64,000 nt of DNA from Saccharothrix espanaensis DSM 44229. Its GTDB lineage: Bacteria; Actinomycetota; Actinomycetes; Mycobacteriales; Pseudonocardiaceae. Positions 28,137 to 35,630 of the stretch are shown one piece after another. Positions within the stretch are counted from its first letter, which is position 1. Every line of letters begins with the position of its first letter. Position numbers and translations under genes: made by a program. The notes beneath the pieces were generated by a model. That model did no database searches. It was not told the origin of the DNA and saw only the letters and a program-made list of their open reading frames with translations. The stretch lies in NCBI RefSeq assembly GCF_000328705.1, contig NC_019673.1:1240001-1304000 (forward strand), in the 5' to 3' direction.

Positions 28137-29249
28137 ATGCGAAGACTACGCGGAGCGGCGTCCTGCGCTGTGCTCGTCATGCTCGTGGCTTCGTGCGGGA
28201 GCAAGGCTGATCCGCTCGCACCCCCGCCGACCGAGACCTCCGGCGCACGCCCGGTGGTCGGCGTGATCCTGCCGGACCGCGAGTCGTCCTCGCGCTGGGA
28301 GGAGCAGGACCGGCCGCTGCTGACCGCGTCGCTCAACTTCGCGGGCATCGAGCCGATGATCGAGAACGCCGAGGGCGACGAGGCGAAGTTCGCGAGCATC
28401 GCCGACGCGATGATCCAGCGCGGCGTGAAGGTGCTGATGACCACGCCGCTGAGCACCGAGGGCGGCGCGACCGTCGAGCGCAAGGCCAAGGCGGCGGGCA
28501 TCCCGGTGATCAACTACGACCGGATCACCCTCGGCGGGATGGCCGACTACTACGTTTCCTTCGACAACCTGAACGTCGGCGAACTCCAGGCCGACGGCCT
28601 GTTGCAGTGCCTGGGCAACCGGCCGGGCGCGCAGATCATCGAGATCCAGGGCGCGCCGACGGACAACAACGCCACCCTGTTCGCGGACGGCCAGCGCCGC
28701 AAGCTCGGCCCCAAGTACGAGTCCGGCGCGCTGAAGCTGGTCAAGAGCCAGCCCATCGACAAGTGGGACCCGGTGGCCGGCAAGGGCGTGTTCGAGCAGA
28801 TCCTCAACGGCAACGCGGGCCGGGTGGACGGCGTGATCGCCGCCAACGACGCCCTGGCCGGCGCGGTGATCGAGGTGCTCAAGACCAAGGGGCTGGCCGG
28901 CCGGGTGCCGGTGACCGGGCAGGACGCGACGGTGGACGGCCTGCGCGCGGTCCTGCTCGGCGACCAGTGCATGACGATCTACAAGCCGATCCGGGACGAG
29001 GCGGAGGCGGCGGCGCGGTTGGCGATCGCGGTGGCCCGCGGCGACATCAGCGGCGCGGACGACCTGGCCACCGGCAACACCCGTGACCTGGTCTCGCGCC
29101 GGGACGTGAAGTCGGTGCTGCTCGGCGCGGACCTGATCACCCGGGACAAGGTGCGGGGTCTGGTCGCGCAGAGCGTTGTGAAGTCGGCGGACCTGTGTGC
29201 GGGGGAAGTCGCGGCGGAGTGCGAGGACCTCGGGATCCTCGTCAACTAG
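28137..29249 (+). CDS. Orphan sugar-type ABC substrate-binding lipoprotein (XylF/RbsB-like)
   Basis: 370 residues. The lipobox VASC puts the lipidated cysteine at residue 20. The domain is Peripla_BP_4-like: VVGVILPDRESSSRWEEQ at the first strand, MTTPLSTEGGATVERKAKAAGIPVINYDR, and GVIAANDALAGAVIEVLKTKG. It closely follows the xylose-binding XylF layout. No ATPase or permease gene is next to it, so it may serve a transporter elsewhere or act as a sensor. Its stop overlaps by about four bases the end of the convergent HxlR gene. Confidence 0.88.
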   Translation: MRRLRGAASCAVLVMLVASCGSKADPLAPPPTETSGARPVVGVILPDRESSSRWEEQDRPLLTASLNFAGIEPMIENAEGDEAKFASIADAMIQRGVKVLMTTPLSTEGGATVERKAKAAGIPVINYDRITLGGMADYYVSFDNLNVGELQADGLLQCLGNRPGAQIIEIQGAPTDNNATLFADGQRRKLGPKYESGALKLVKSQPIDKWDPVAGKGVFEQILNGNAGRVDGVIAANDALAGAVIEVLKTKGLAGRVPVTGQDATVDGLRAVLLGDQCMTIYKPIRDEAEAAARLAIAVARGDISGADDLATGNTRDLVSRRDVKSVLLGADLITRDKVRGLVAQSVVKSADLCAGEVAAECEDLGILVN

Positions 29250-29728
29250 CGTCGGCCAGGGGTGGCGGCGGTATGGGGCGGTTGCTGGGAGCCGGGGCCT
29301 GGTAGTACGTCGATGTCGTCGGCGCTCATGGGGGTGCCGCAGCCTGAGCACGTCAAGGTGACGTGGGTGATCTCGCCGCACGTGTGATGGCGGTAGAGCA
29401 CGGGCGGGCCCGCGTCGCCGGCCAGCCACTTGTCGCCCCAGCTGACCATGACCATCAGGACGCCGACCAGTTCGCGGCCGCGTTCGGTCAGTGCGTACTC
29501 GTGGCGGTTGGCGGCGTACTCGCGGCGTTCCAGCACCTCGGACTCGACCAGCCACCGCAGGCGTTCGGCCAGCACCTTGCGCGAGATGCCGAGCTGCTGC
29601 TGGATCTGGTCGAACCGGTTGATGCCCACGTACACGTTCCGCAGGATCAGCGGCGACCACGGTTCGCCGATCACGTCCATCGTGCGTGCGATCGAGCACG
29701 CCATCCCGCCGAAGTCCGTCCGCTGCAC
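29246..29728 (-). CDS. HxlR-family transcriptional regulator with C-terminal zinc ribbon
   Basis: 160 residues. CSIARTMDVIGEPWSPLILRNVYVGINRFDQIQQQLGISRKVLAERLRWLVESEVL is the HxlR winged helix-turn-helix. The C-terminus has HHTCGEITHVTLTCSGCG, a Cys/His cluster likely to bind zinc, as seen in a subset of HxlR proteins. HxlR proteins often respond to redox stress or aldehydes. It is divergent from the DUF899 gene, with two palindromes between them. Confidence 0.9.
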   Translation of the reverse strand: MQRTDFGGMACSIARTMDVIGEPWSPLILRNVYVGINRFDQIQQQLGISRKVLAERLRWLVESEVLERREYAANRHEYALTERGRELVGVLMVMVSWGDKWLAGDAGPPVLYRHHTCGEITHVTLTCSGCGTPMSADDIDVLPGPGSQQPPHTAATPGRR

Positions 29729-29749
29729 GGGGAGAAGTCTACGCGACTG

Positions 29750-29793
29750 GGTTCCCTGAGGGAACCGATGCTGTTATGGTTCCCTCAGGGAAC
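29750..29793. promoter_or_regulatory. Tandem operator palindromes between HxlR and DUF899 genes
   Basis: GGTTCCCTGAGGGAACC (29750-29766) and GGTTCCCTCAGGGAAC (29778-29793) are near-identical palindromes with the core TTCCCT/AGGGAA, their centres 28 bases apart. They sit between divergent starts, so the HxlR protein is the most likely ligand. Confidence 0.75.
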
Positions 29794-29815
29794 TTGAAGC
29801 CGCAAGCGGAGGTGC

Positions 29816-30478
29816 GTGGACGTGAACCGCCCGAACGTGGTGTCGGTGGAGGAGTGGCAGGCCGCCTTGGACGACCTGCTCGTCAAGGAGAAGGCGCAGA
29901 CCCGGGCCTTGGAGGCGCTGGCCGCCGAGCGCCGTCGGCTGCCGATGGTCCGGCTGTCGACCGACCACCGGTTCGTCGCGCCGGACGGGGCCGAGGTGGG
30001 GCTGCTGGACGTGTTCGACGGCCTGCACCAGCTCGTCGTCTACCACCACATGCTGGAGCCGGGTCAGGACTGGCTGTGCGAGGGCTGCACGTCGTTCACC
30101 GACAACATCGCGGACCAGGTCCACCTGAACCACCGTGACACCCGGCTGGTGCTGATGTCGCGCGCGTCGCGCAAGGAGATCGACGCGGTGCAGGCGCGGC
30201 TCGGGTACACCGTGCCGTGGTACTCCGCCGACCCCTCGTTCTACGAGGAGATCCGGCTGTCCGGCGGGTTCCGGATGAGCGTGTTCCTGCGCGACGGCGA
30301 CGAGGTCTTCCACACCTACTACACGTCCGCGCGCGGCGTCGACCGGCTGCGACTCGACTTCAACCTGCTGGACCTGACGCCGTTCGGGAGGCAGGAGGAG
30401 TGGGAGGACTCGCCGGAGGGCCGGCCGCAGACGCCCACCATGCAGTGGCTGCGCATCCGCGACGAGTACGAGAGCTGA
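29816..30478 (+). CDS. DUF899 thioredoxin-like protein
   Basis: 220 residues. The family pattern is EEWQAALDDLLVKEKAQTRALEALAAERRRLPMV, then GLHQLVVYHHMLEPGQDWLCEGCTSFTDNI. The CEGC pair is in the thioredoxin-like position. DUF899 members are predicted thiol oxidoreductases of unknown substrate. Probable target of the divergent HxlR regulator. Start taken as GTG 29816; GTG at 29822 is an alternative. Confidence 0.88.
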   Translation: MDVNRPNVVSVEEWQAALDDLLVKEKAQTRALEALAAERRRLPMVRLSTDHRFVAPDGAEVGLLDVFDGLHQLVVYHHMLEPGQDWLCEGCTSFTDNIADQVHLNHRDTRLVLMSRASRKEIDAVQARLGYTVPWYSADPSFYEEIRLSGGFRMSVFLRDGDEVFHTYYTSARGVDRLRLDFNLLDLTPFGRQEEWEDSPEGRPQTPTMQWLRIRDEYES

Positions 30479-30485
30479 GCAAGTC

Positions 30486-30938
30486 GTGGCGGGGGAGCGC
30501 GTTGTGGGTGTGGGGTCGGCGGTGGGCGTGCGGGACGAGTTCTTCGGGCGGCCGTGGGTGGGGGTGTTGGGGGTGGCGTCGGATGACGGGCGTCCGCCTC
30601 TGACGGTGCCCGTGTTCTACGCATACGTGGACGGGCTCGTGACGTTCTTCACCGGCACACAGGGGCGTAAGGCGCGCAAGACGCGGCTCATCGCGCGTGC
30701 CAAGCAGGTGAGTCTGTGCGTGCAGCAGACCGAAGGGGCGTTGCGCACCGTGACGGCGGAGTGCGCGGTGGTCCGCACGGACCGTGCTCCGTCGGTGGAC
30801 CAGGTCGTGGCGATCGCGGGGCGGTACATGCCGGCGACTGACGCCCGTGCGTTCGCGGCCGCTGAGCTTGACGCGCCTACGGGAACGTTTGTGCTATTCA
30901 CCGCTCGTCCGGAGCGGTGGTTGGAGATGGGTCTGTAG
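30486..30938 (+). CDS. Pyridoxamine 5'-phosphate oxidase-family (split beta-barrel) protein
   Basis: 150 residues. WVGVLGVASDDGRPPLTVPVFYAYVDGLVTFFTGTQGRKARKTRLIARAKQVSLCVQQ is the usual flavin or F420-binding split-barrel core. No residues decide between FMN, F420 and haem. It starts with a GTG seven bases after the DUF899 stop, so the genes form a two-gene operon controlled by the HxlR site. Role unknown; F420-dependent quinone or mycotoxin reductases belong to this fold. Confidence 0.8.
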   Translation: MAGERVVGVGSAVGVRDEFFGRPWVGVLGVASDDGRPPLTVPVFYAYVDGLVTFFTGTQGRKARKTRLIARAKQVSLCVQQTEGALRTVTAECAVVRTDRAPSVDQVVAIAGRYMPATDARAFAAAELDAPTGTFVLFTARPERWLEMGL

Positions 30939-30941
30939 GGG

Positions 30942-31661
30942 CTAGTCGTCGTCGTGCCTGCCGGAGATGAACTCCTGGAAGCGGATCTTGGCGCGGATCA
31001 GGGGCTGCCTGATCTTCGCCTCACGGCGGTAGGCGCGGCGGAGCTTGCGGGAGCCTTCGGTGTAGCGCCAGCGGGCCCACGGTGAGCCCGGCCGGGCCAG
31101 GCGCAGGGCGCCGATCTCGGGCAGGACGGGCACCAGCAGGCCCAGCAGGCCCGTCCACACCTTGCCCTTGAGCAGGGCCACTATCGCGAAGGCCAGGTTG
31201 ATCATGATCACCACCAGGCGCAGGCCGACGCCCTCGTCGTACAGCTCGTCGTAGCCCAGCGGGCGCGCGCCGAGCAGGAGCAGGCCGGTCAGGCCGATGG
31301 CCAGGAACACCGCGTCGACGGACAGCCGGCCGTCCTTGGACCAGTAGACGTCGCGCAGGTGCAGTATCAGCGCGAACTCGTCGAGCACCAGGGCCGCACC
31401 GATGCCGAGCAACGCCGCTGCGGACACCCGCAGCCCGTGTTCGTCGTCCGGGGCGGCCAACCCGAGCACTCCGCCGAGCAGCATGAAGACCGTGCCGAAC
31501 ACCACGTGGTGGATGTGCGTGCCGCCCGGCTTGATGTTGCCCGGCCACCAGCGCACCTTCGCGCGGATGAGCCGCACGCTGATCCTGATCAGGACGAAGG
31601 TGAGGACCAGGCCGAGTAGGAAGAACAGCAGCCGGGACTGGGGCAGGTGGAGCGTCGACAC
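30942..31661 (-). CDS. Conserved multi-pass membrane protein of unknown function
   Basis: 239 residues from GTG 31661. About six hydrophobic segments are visible, including LFFLLGLVLTFVLIRISVRL, HIHHVVFGTVFMLLGGVLGL, VSAAALLGIGAALVLDEFAL and AVFLAIGLTGLLLLGA. The second begins with a His-rich THIHH string on its outer face or in the membrane, and DEFALILHL has acidic and His residues that could bind metal. The C-terminus is strongly basic and cytoplasmic. No family I can name. The 61 codons upstream of this start are not conserved-looking and are left out. Confidence 0.65.
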   Translation of the reverse strand: MSTLHLPQSRLLFFLLGLVLTFVLIRISVRLIRAKVRWWPGNIKPGGTHIHHVVFGTVFMLLGGVLGLAAPDDEHGLRVSAAALLGIGAALVLDEFALILHLRDVYWSKDGRLSVDAVFLAIGLTGLLLLGARPLGYDELYDEGVGLRLVVIMINLAFAIVALLKGKVWTGLLGLLVPVLPEIGALRLARPGSPWARWRYTEGSRKLRRAYRREAKIRQPLIRAKIRFQEFISGRHDDD

Positions 31662-32170
31662 CACTCCATCTTCACGCGAGGAGGCTGCTCCGCGCCGGCT
31701 ATTGGCCACCCGTAGCAGCTCTGGAGCCAACGGTCCACAGCGGGTTCCCGTAGAGGGGCTCCGGGCCGTTTCTTGCGGTCTGTCCGGTGCGCGCTCCAGC
31801 CGTCCGACCGTGCGTTCGGTGGATGCGGGCTTGACCTCGGGCAACGTCTGGACCTGCGAGGGGAGTTCCGATCAGCGGTTTTCGCGGAGTTCGGAGCGGG
31901 GGTGCGCGTCGTCGCTGGTCGCGGCGGGTATGACTATAGGTTACCGGTTTGTAGCGCTAGGTAGTGGTGCGACTCGCCGCGTTCTACCGCTCGACTGCCG
32001 GCCGCCTGTCATGGTTGACTGTCTTCGGTCGTACCTTTCTGTGTTCGTGTTCCACCACGCTCGCGGAACGGAGTTGCGGGCGCCGAACTTTCCTCCAGGA
32101 AGGACCGTCGCCCTAGCTGACCCGGTGGTCGCAAGCGCGATCCGGCACCTGTTAGAGGAGAAGTAGCAAG
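31662..32170. other. Upstream region of cspA, with a long leader
   Basis: About 509 bases without a gene. It is richer in A and T near 31930-32070 than its surroundings. TATAGG near 31935 and TTGACT near 32013 are possible promoter elements, but no good -35/-10 pair is complete. The sequence from about 32040 to the cspA start would form a leader of over 100 bases, which for cold-shock genes is often structured; I could not assign a fold. AGAGGAG precedes the start. Confidence 0.45.
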
Positions 32171-32377
32171 ATGGCAGTTCAGGGCACCGTCAAGTGGTTC
32201 AACGCGGAGAAGGGCTTCGGCTTCATCTCCCCGGACAACGGTGGCGCCGACGTGTTCGTGCACTACTCGGAGATCCAGAGCAACGGCTACCGCACCCTGG
32301 AAGAGAACCAGCGGGTGGAGTTCGAAATCGGCCAGGGCCAGAAGGGCCCGCAGGCACAGGCGGTCCGACCGCTCTGA
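32171..32377 (+). CDS. cspA: Cold-shock protein
   Basis: 68 residues, a single OB-fold cold-shock domain. [18 protein letters not shown] holds RNP1 (KGFGFI) and VFVHYSEI holds RNP2. It binds single-stranded RNA and DNA and melts structures in messages. AGAGGAG lies about 10 bases before the ATG. The gene is followed by a strong terminator hairpin. Confidence 0.96.
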   Translation: MAVQGTVKWFNAEKGFGFISPDNGGADVFVHYSEIQSNGYRTLEENQRVEFEIGQGQKGPQAQAVRPL

Positions 32378-32399
32378 CCTAACATCCGAGTTCGCTAGT

Positions 32400-32819
32400 T
32401 CACTCGGAGATCCGAGCCGCCACTCCCGGTGACGGGTGTGGCGGCTCGTTTTCTTGTTCACGGGCGGGCGCGTGCGGGTCGCCGCAGAGCCGCTGGCCGA
32501 CCAGCCTGGCCCCGTCGAACACGAAGGACGCTGTCGACCGCCGATCCGTGCCGTCGAACGCCAGCTCCACGATCACCGCGGCGTCGGCGTGGTGCAACTC
32601 CACCACGCGACAGCACCGGTCCGGCCACGCGGCGTGGACCCGCGCGTAGTACCCGGCCAGGGCCGCCGGCCCCTCGAACACCTCGCCGGTCGCCACGACC
32701 TCGCAGCGCGGGTGGTCGAACGCCGCCACGGCCGCCGCGAACTCGTGCTCGTTCTCCGACTCCAGGAGCTCCAGCACGATCGCCTCGCGCAGCGCCCGCA
32801 GTGACTTGGACGCGGTCAT
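32400..32819 (-). CDS. Small SnoaL-like/NTF2-fold protein
   Basis: 139 residues. ALREAIVLELLESENEHEFAAAVAAFDHPRCEVVATGEVFEGPAALAGYYARVHAAWPDRCCRV follows the alpha-helix and beta pattern of SnoaL/NTF2-like proteins: a binding pocket for small molecules or a simple cyclase. The start ATG at 32819 has GAGGGAGGGGG upstream. The last codons overlap the cspA terminator. No neighbour points to a pathway. Confidence 0.7.
   Translation of the reverse strand: MTASKSLRALREAIVLELLESENEHEFAAAVAAFDHPRCEVVATGEVFEGPAALAGYYARVHAAWPDRCCRVVELHHADAAVIVELAFDGTDRRSTASFVFDGARLVGQRLCGDPHAPAREQENEPPHPSPGVAARISE
32414..32447 (+). terminator. Rho-independent terminator of cspA
   Basis: Perfect 10-bp stem GAGCCGCCAC (32414-32423) and GTGGCGGCTC (32438-32447) with a 14-base loop, then GTTTTCTTG. 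It lies inside the last codons of the convergent gene on the minus strand. Confidence 0.85.
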
Positions 32820-32877
32820 GCGTCCCCCTCCCTCGCCCGGTGCCCGACCAAACACCGGCCCGGCCCACCAGTCAAGA

Positions 32878-32901
32878 CGGCACCCGGTGGACGGGTGCCG
32901 C
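32878..32901 (-). terminator. Terminator-like hairpin between the SnoaL-like and acyl-CoA dehydrogenase genes
   Basis: GGCACCCG and CGGGTGCC pair around a 4-base loop (TGGA). It lies 18 bases past the stop of the acyl-CoA dehydrogenase gene on the minus strand. A T-tract is not obvious. Confidence 0.5.
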
Positions 32902-32918
32902 CGTGACCGGTCGTCGGG

Positions 32919-34631
32919 TCAGGGGTTCATCTCGTACCTGCCGGACAGCGCGGCGACCTGCGCCCACACGCGGTCGAACCGGCCGCGGTCCACCACCGGC
33001 TTGCGGACCTGGCCCAACGCCCACTCCTGCTGCGCCTCGGTGGACGACGCCTTGCCGTGCAGCGCCACCGCGTAGCCGGCGAAGTCGCGGACCAGCACGT
33101 CGAAGACCTGGTCCAGGACGTCCCCGTCGAGCCCGGTCAGCGCGGCCTGCTCCAGGATCAGCTGGCCGTAGACCACCAGGGTGAACAGGTGGCCGACGGC
33201 GAGCAGGAAGTCCAGGTCCCCCTGCTGCTCCTGGTCGGGGCCGGCGGTGCTGAGAAGGGTGCGCATCGCCTGCGCCTGCTCGTGGAAACGGGCCACGTTG
33301 GGGACGTGCGCGTGGTCGCGGTAAGGCCCCTCCCAGTCGTGGAAGGTGATCTTGCCGAGCCCGCGCGCCGGGCCCTGCCGCCAGCAGAAGTCGTCGTCGG
33401 CCGCGTCGTGGCGGGTCGGGACCTCGGGGTACTCGGTGGGGGAGAACAGGTAGGCGGGCATGAACTTGAGCACCAGGGCCAGGTTGACGTGCACCGTGCC
33501 CTCCAGCTTGGGCAGCGCGCCGATGTCCCGGCCGGCCATCGCGAAGTAGGTGTCCTTCTCGAACCCCTTGGCCGCGATCACGTCCCACAGCAGGTCGATC
33601 ACCCGCTCACCCTCGCTGGTGACCTTCATCTTGGTGACGGGGTTGAACAGCAGGTAGCGGCGGTCGTCCGGGGACGCGGTGCGGAAGTAGTCCACGGCCC
33701 GGTCGGAGAACAGCTTCATGGCGACCAGCCGGGCGTAGGCGTCCACGAAGTTCTGCCGGACGTGCGGGAAGTCGGTCACCCGCTTGCCGTACAGGACCCG
33801 GTTGTGGGCGTGCGTGATCGCCTCGTACATGGCGTGCTCGCTGATGCCGACGGATGCTGTGCACAGGTTGAACTTGCCGACGTTCACGGTGTTCAGCGCG
33901 GCGCTGAACGCGTCCTGGCCGGTGTGCAGGATGTCGTCGGCGGTCAGCGGGTAGTCCTCCAGCCGGAACTCGCTGACGAACATCTGCGAGTCGACGACGT
34001 TCTTGACCAGCCGGAAGTTCGGGTGCCGACTGTCGACGGCGAAGAAGACGTAGCCGTCCGGCCCGTCGACGTCGGCCCGCCTGCCGAACACGGACACCAT
34101 GCCGGCGACGTTGCCGTTGCCGATGTAGTACTTGCCGCCGGACGCGCTGAACCCCGTCGCGGTGGGGGTGAGGAGCATGTCGGTCGAGTAGACGTCCGCC
34201 CCGTGCTCCTTCTCCGACAGCCCGAACGCGAACACTGCCCCACCGTCGAGCAGCTCGGCGGCCCGCTTGCGGGCGACAGCGTTGTCGCTCATCCAGATCG
34301 GACCCAGGCCCAGGACGGTGACCTGCCACGCGTACCAATACTGGAGGCCGTAGAAGCCGAGGATCTCGCTGAGCGCGGCGTTGCGCGCGGCGTCCCAGCG
34401 CTTGTCGGGCGCGCCGTCGGCCTCCGCGCGCGGGGTGCAGAAGGTGGCGAACAGCTTCTCGCGGGCGACGAAGTCGAGGAACTCGGCGTACCAGACCCGG
34501 GACTGGTCGTCCGCGATGAGCCGCCGCTTGCCGCGCTCCTCGAACCAGTCGACGGTGGCCCGCAGCAGCCGCCTGCTCTCGGGGTCCAAGTCGAGGTGCG
34601 CGGCCTCGAAGTCGTGCGGATCGAACAACAC
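32919..34631 (-). CDS. Acyl-CoA dehydrogenase/oxidase-family protein
   Basis: 570 residues. The N-terminal alpha domain, the middle beta domain with FGLSEKEHGADVYSTDMLLTPTATGFSASGGKYYIGNGNVAGMVSVFGR (the FAD/substrate region), and C-terminal helical domains can be followed. It is longer than the 380-residue acyl-CoA dehydrogenases, closer to acyl-CoA oxidase-like members. The catalytic base cannot be placed with certainty. Start is the ATG at 34631, whose context lacks a strong ribosome binding site. Fatty-acid or polyketide degradation is inferred only from family. Confidence 0.85.
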   Translation of the reverse strand: MLFDPHDFEAAHLDLDPESRRLLRATVDWFEERGKRRLIADDQSRVWYAEFLDFVAREKLFATFCTPRAEADGAPDKRWDAARNAALSEILGFYGLQYWYAWQVTVLGLGPIWMSDNAVARKRAAELLDGGAVFAFGLSEKEHGADVYSTDMLLTPTATGFSASGGKYYIGNGNVAGMVSVFGRRADVDGPDGYVFFAVDSRHPNFRLVKNVVDSQMFVSEFRLEDYPLTADDILHTGQDAFSAALNTVNVGKFNLCTASVGISEHAMYEAITHAHNRVLYGKRVTDFPHVRQNFVDAYARLVAMKLFSDRAVDYFRTASPDDRRYLLFNPVTKMKVTSEGERVIDLLWDVIAAKGFEKDTYFAMAGRDIGALPKLEGTVHVNLALVLKFMPAYLFSPTEYPEVPTRHDAADDDFCWRQGPARGLGKITFHDWEGPYRDHAHVPNVARFHEQAQAMRTLLSTAGPDQEQQGDLDFLLAVGHLFTLVVYGQLILEQAALTGLDGDVLDQVFDVLVRDFAGYAVALHGKASSTEAQQEWALGQVRKPVVDRGRFDRVWAQVAALSGRYEMNP

Positions 34632-34796
34632 CGGCGTTCTCCCTTCGTCCCGCCCGCACGCTACCAGCCGGTAACTTATTCGGCCCGGGACCGGACACGC
34701 GCGGTGCGTCCCGGGATTTCGGCAGGTGGGCGTGAGGGAGTAGCAGAGGGATGGGGGCGCTACGGGTGGGGCAGCCGGGCAGCAGGTGTTCGTGGG

Positions 34797-35630
34797 TCAG
34801 GTGGCGAAGCGGCGGTAGAGCGGGCGGAGGTCGTCGGTGAGCGAGCGGCCGTTGACGGTCAGCGGGGGGAGTTCGTCCAGGATCGCGTCCGGGCGACGGG
34901 TCGGGAGTTCGTCCGGCTCGGGCACGGCAGGGGCCTTCGGGCGCAGCCAGAACGCGGCCAGGTCGTCCTCCGGGTCGGGCGGGGTGTCGTCCGGGCGGTC
35001 CTCGGGCGGTGGCATCGGGTCGCGCAGTTCGCGCAGGCGGTCGAGGAGGTCCTCGCGGGACCTGCCGCGCCACGCCAGGATCTCGAACGGGTCGGTGTCG
35101 AACGACTCGGCCAGCAGATAGCAGGTCGCGGCGAGGTGCTTGCACGGCACCTCCCAGTCCGGGCACGTGCAGTCCATCGACAGCTCGCGCGGCGACTGCG
35201 GGAACAGCGTCAGCCCGAGCCCGGCGAACACGTCCTCGATCTCCGGCGGCATCTCGCCCGCCAGCAGCTTCGCCGCGAACACCGCCCGGTCGGCCAGCAC
35301 GTGCTCGATCCGCCGCCAGTCCTCGTCGGAGAACTTCCGCACCCCGATCCGTGCCCGGTACGGCTCCGGCCGCGACCCCATCACCAGCGCCACGACCAGG
35401 CTGGTCGACAGCGACAGGCTCATCACCTGCCCGGTCCGCGCGTAGGCCCGCCCGCGGTCCAGCCGGCCGCCCATGCCGAACGACTCCAGCACCTCGACGA
35501 ACCGCCGCGACCACCACGTCCGGGCGACGTCGCCGCGCTTGCTGCGCAACGTCAGCCCGCCCTCGACCCGGATCGGCCGCGCCGCCGGGTGCCGGCCCGC
35601 CGGCGGACGTTCGCCGTGCCAGTCGCTCAC
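34797..35630 (-). CDS. SWIM zinc-finger protein
   Basis: 277 residues. The SWIM motif CxCx(n)CxH is present as CTCPDWEVPCKHLAA about two thirds along. SWIM proteins of this type are encoded next to SNF2 helicases in many actinobacteria and bind DNA or partner proteins. Upstream is an RSKRGDVARTWWSRRFVEVLESFG helical part. The GTG start at 35630 overlaps the SNF2 helicase stop as GTGA (35627-35630), so the two are co-translated. The C-terminus is acidic and Pro-rich. Confidence 0.9.
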   Translation of the reverse strand: MSDWHGERPPAGRHPAARPIRVEGGLTLRSKRGDVARTWWSRRFVEVLESFGMGGRLDRGRAYARTGQVMSLSLSTSLVVALVMGSRPEPYRARIGVRKFSDEDWRRIEHVLADRAVFAAKLLAGEMPPEIEDVFAGLGLTLFPQSPRELSMDCTCPDWEVPCKHLAATCYLLAESFDTDPFEILAWRGRSREDLLDRLRELRDPMPPPEDRPDDTPPDPEDDLAAFWLRPKAPAVPEPDELPTRRPDAILDELPPLTVNGRSLTDDLRPLYRRFAT

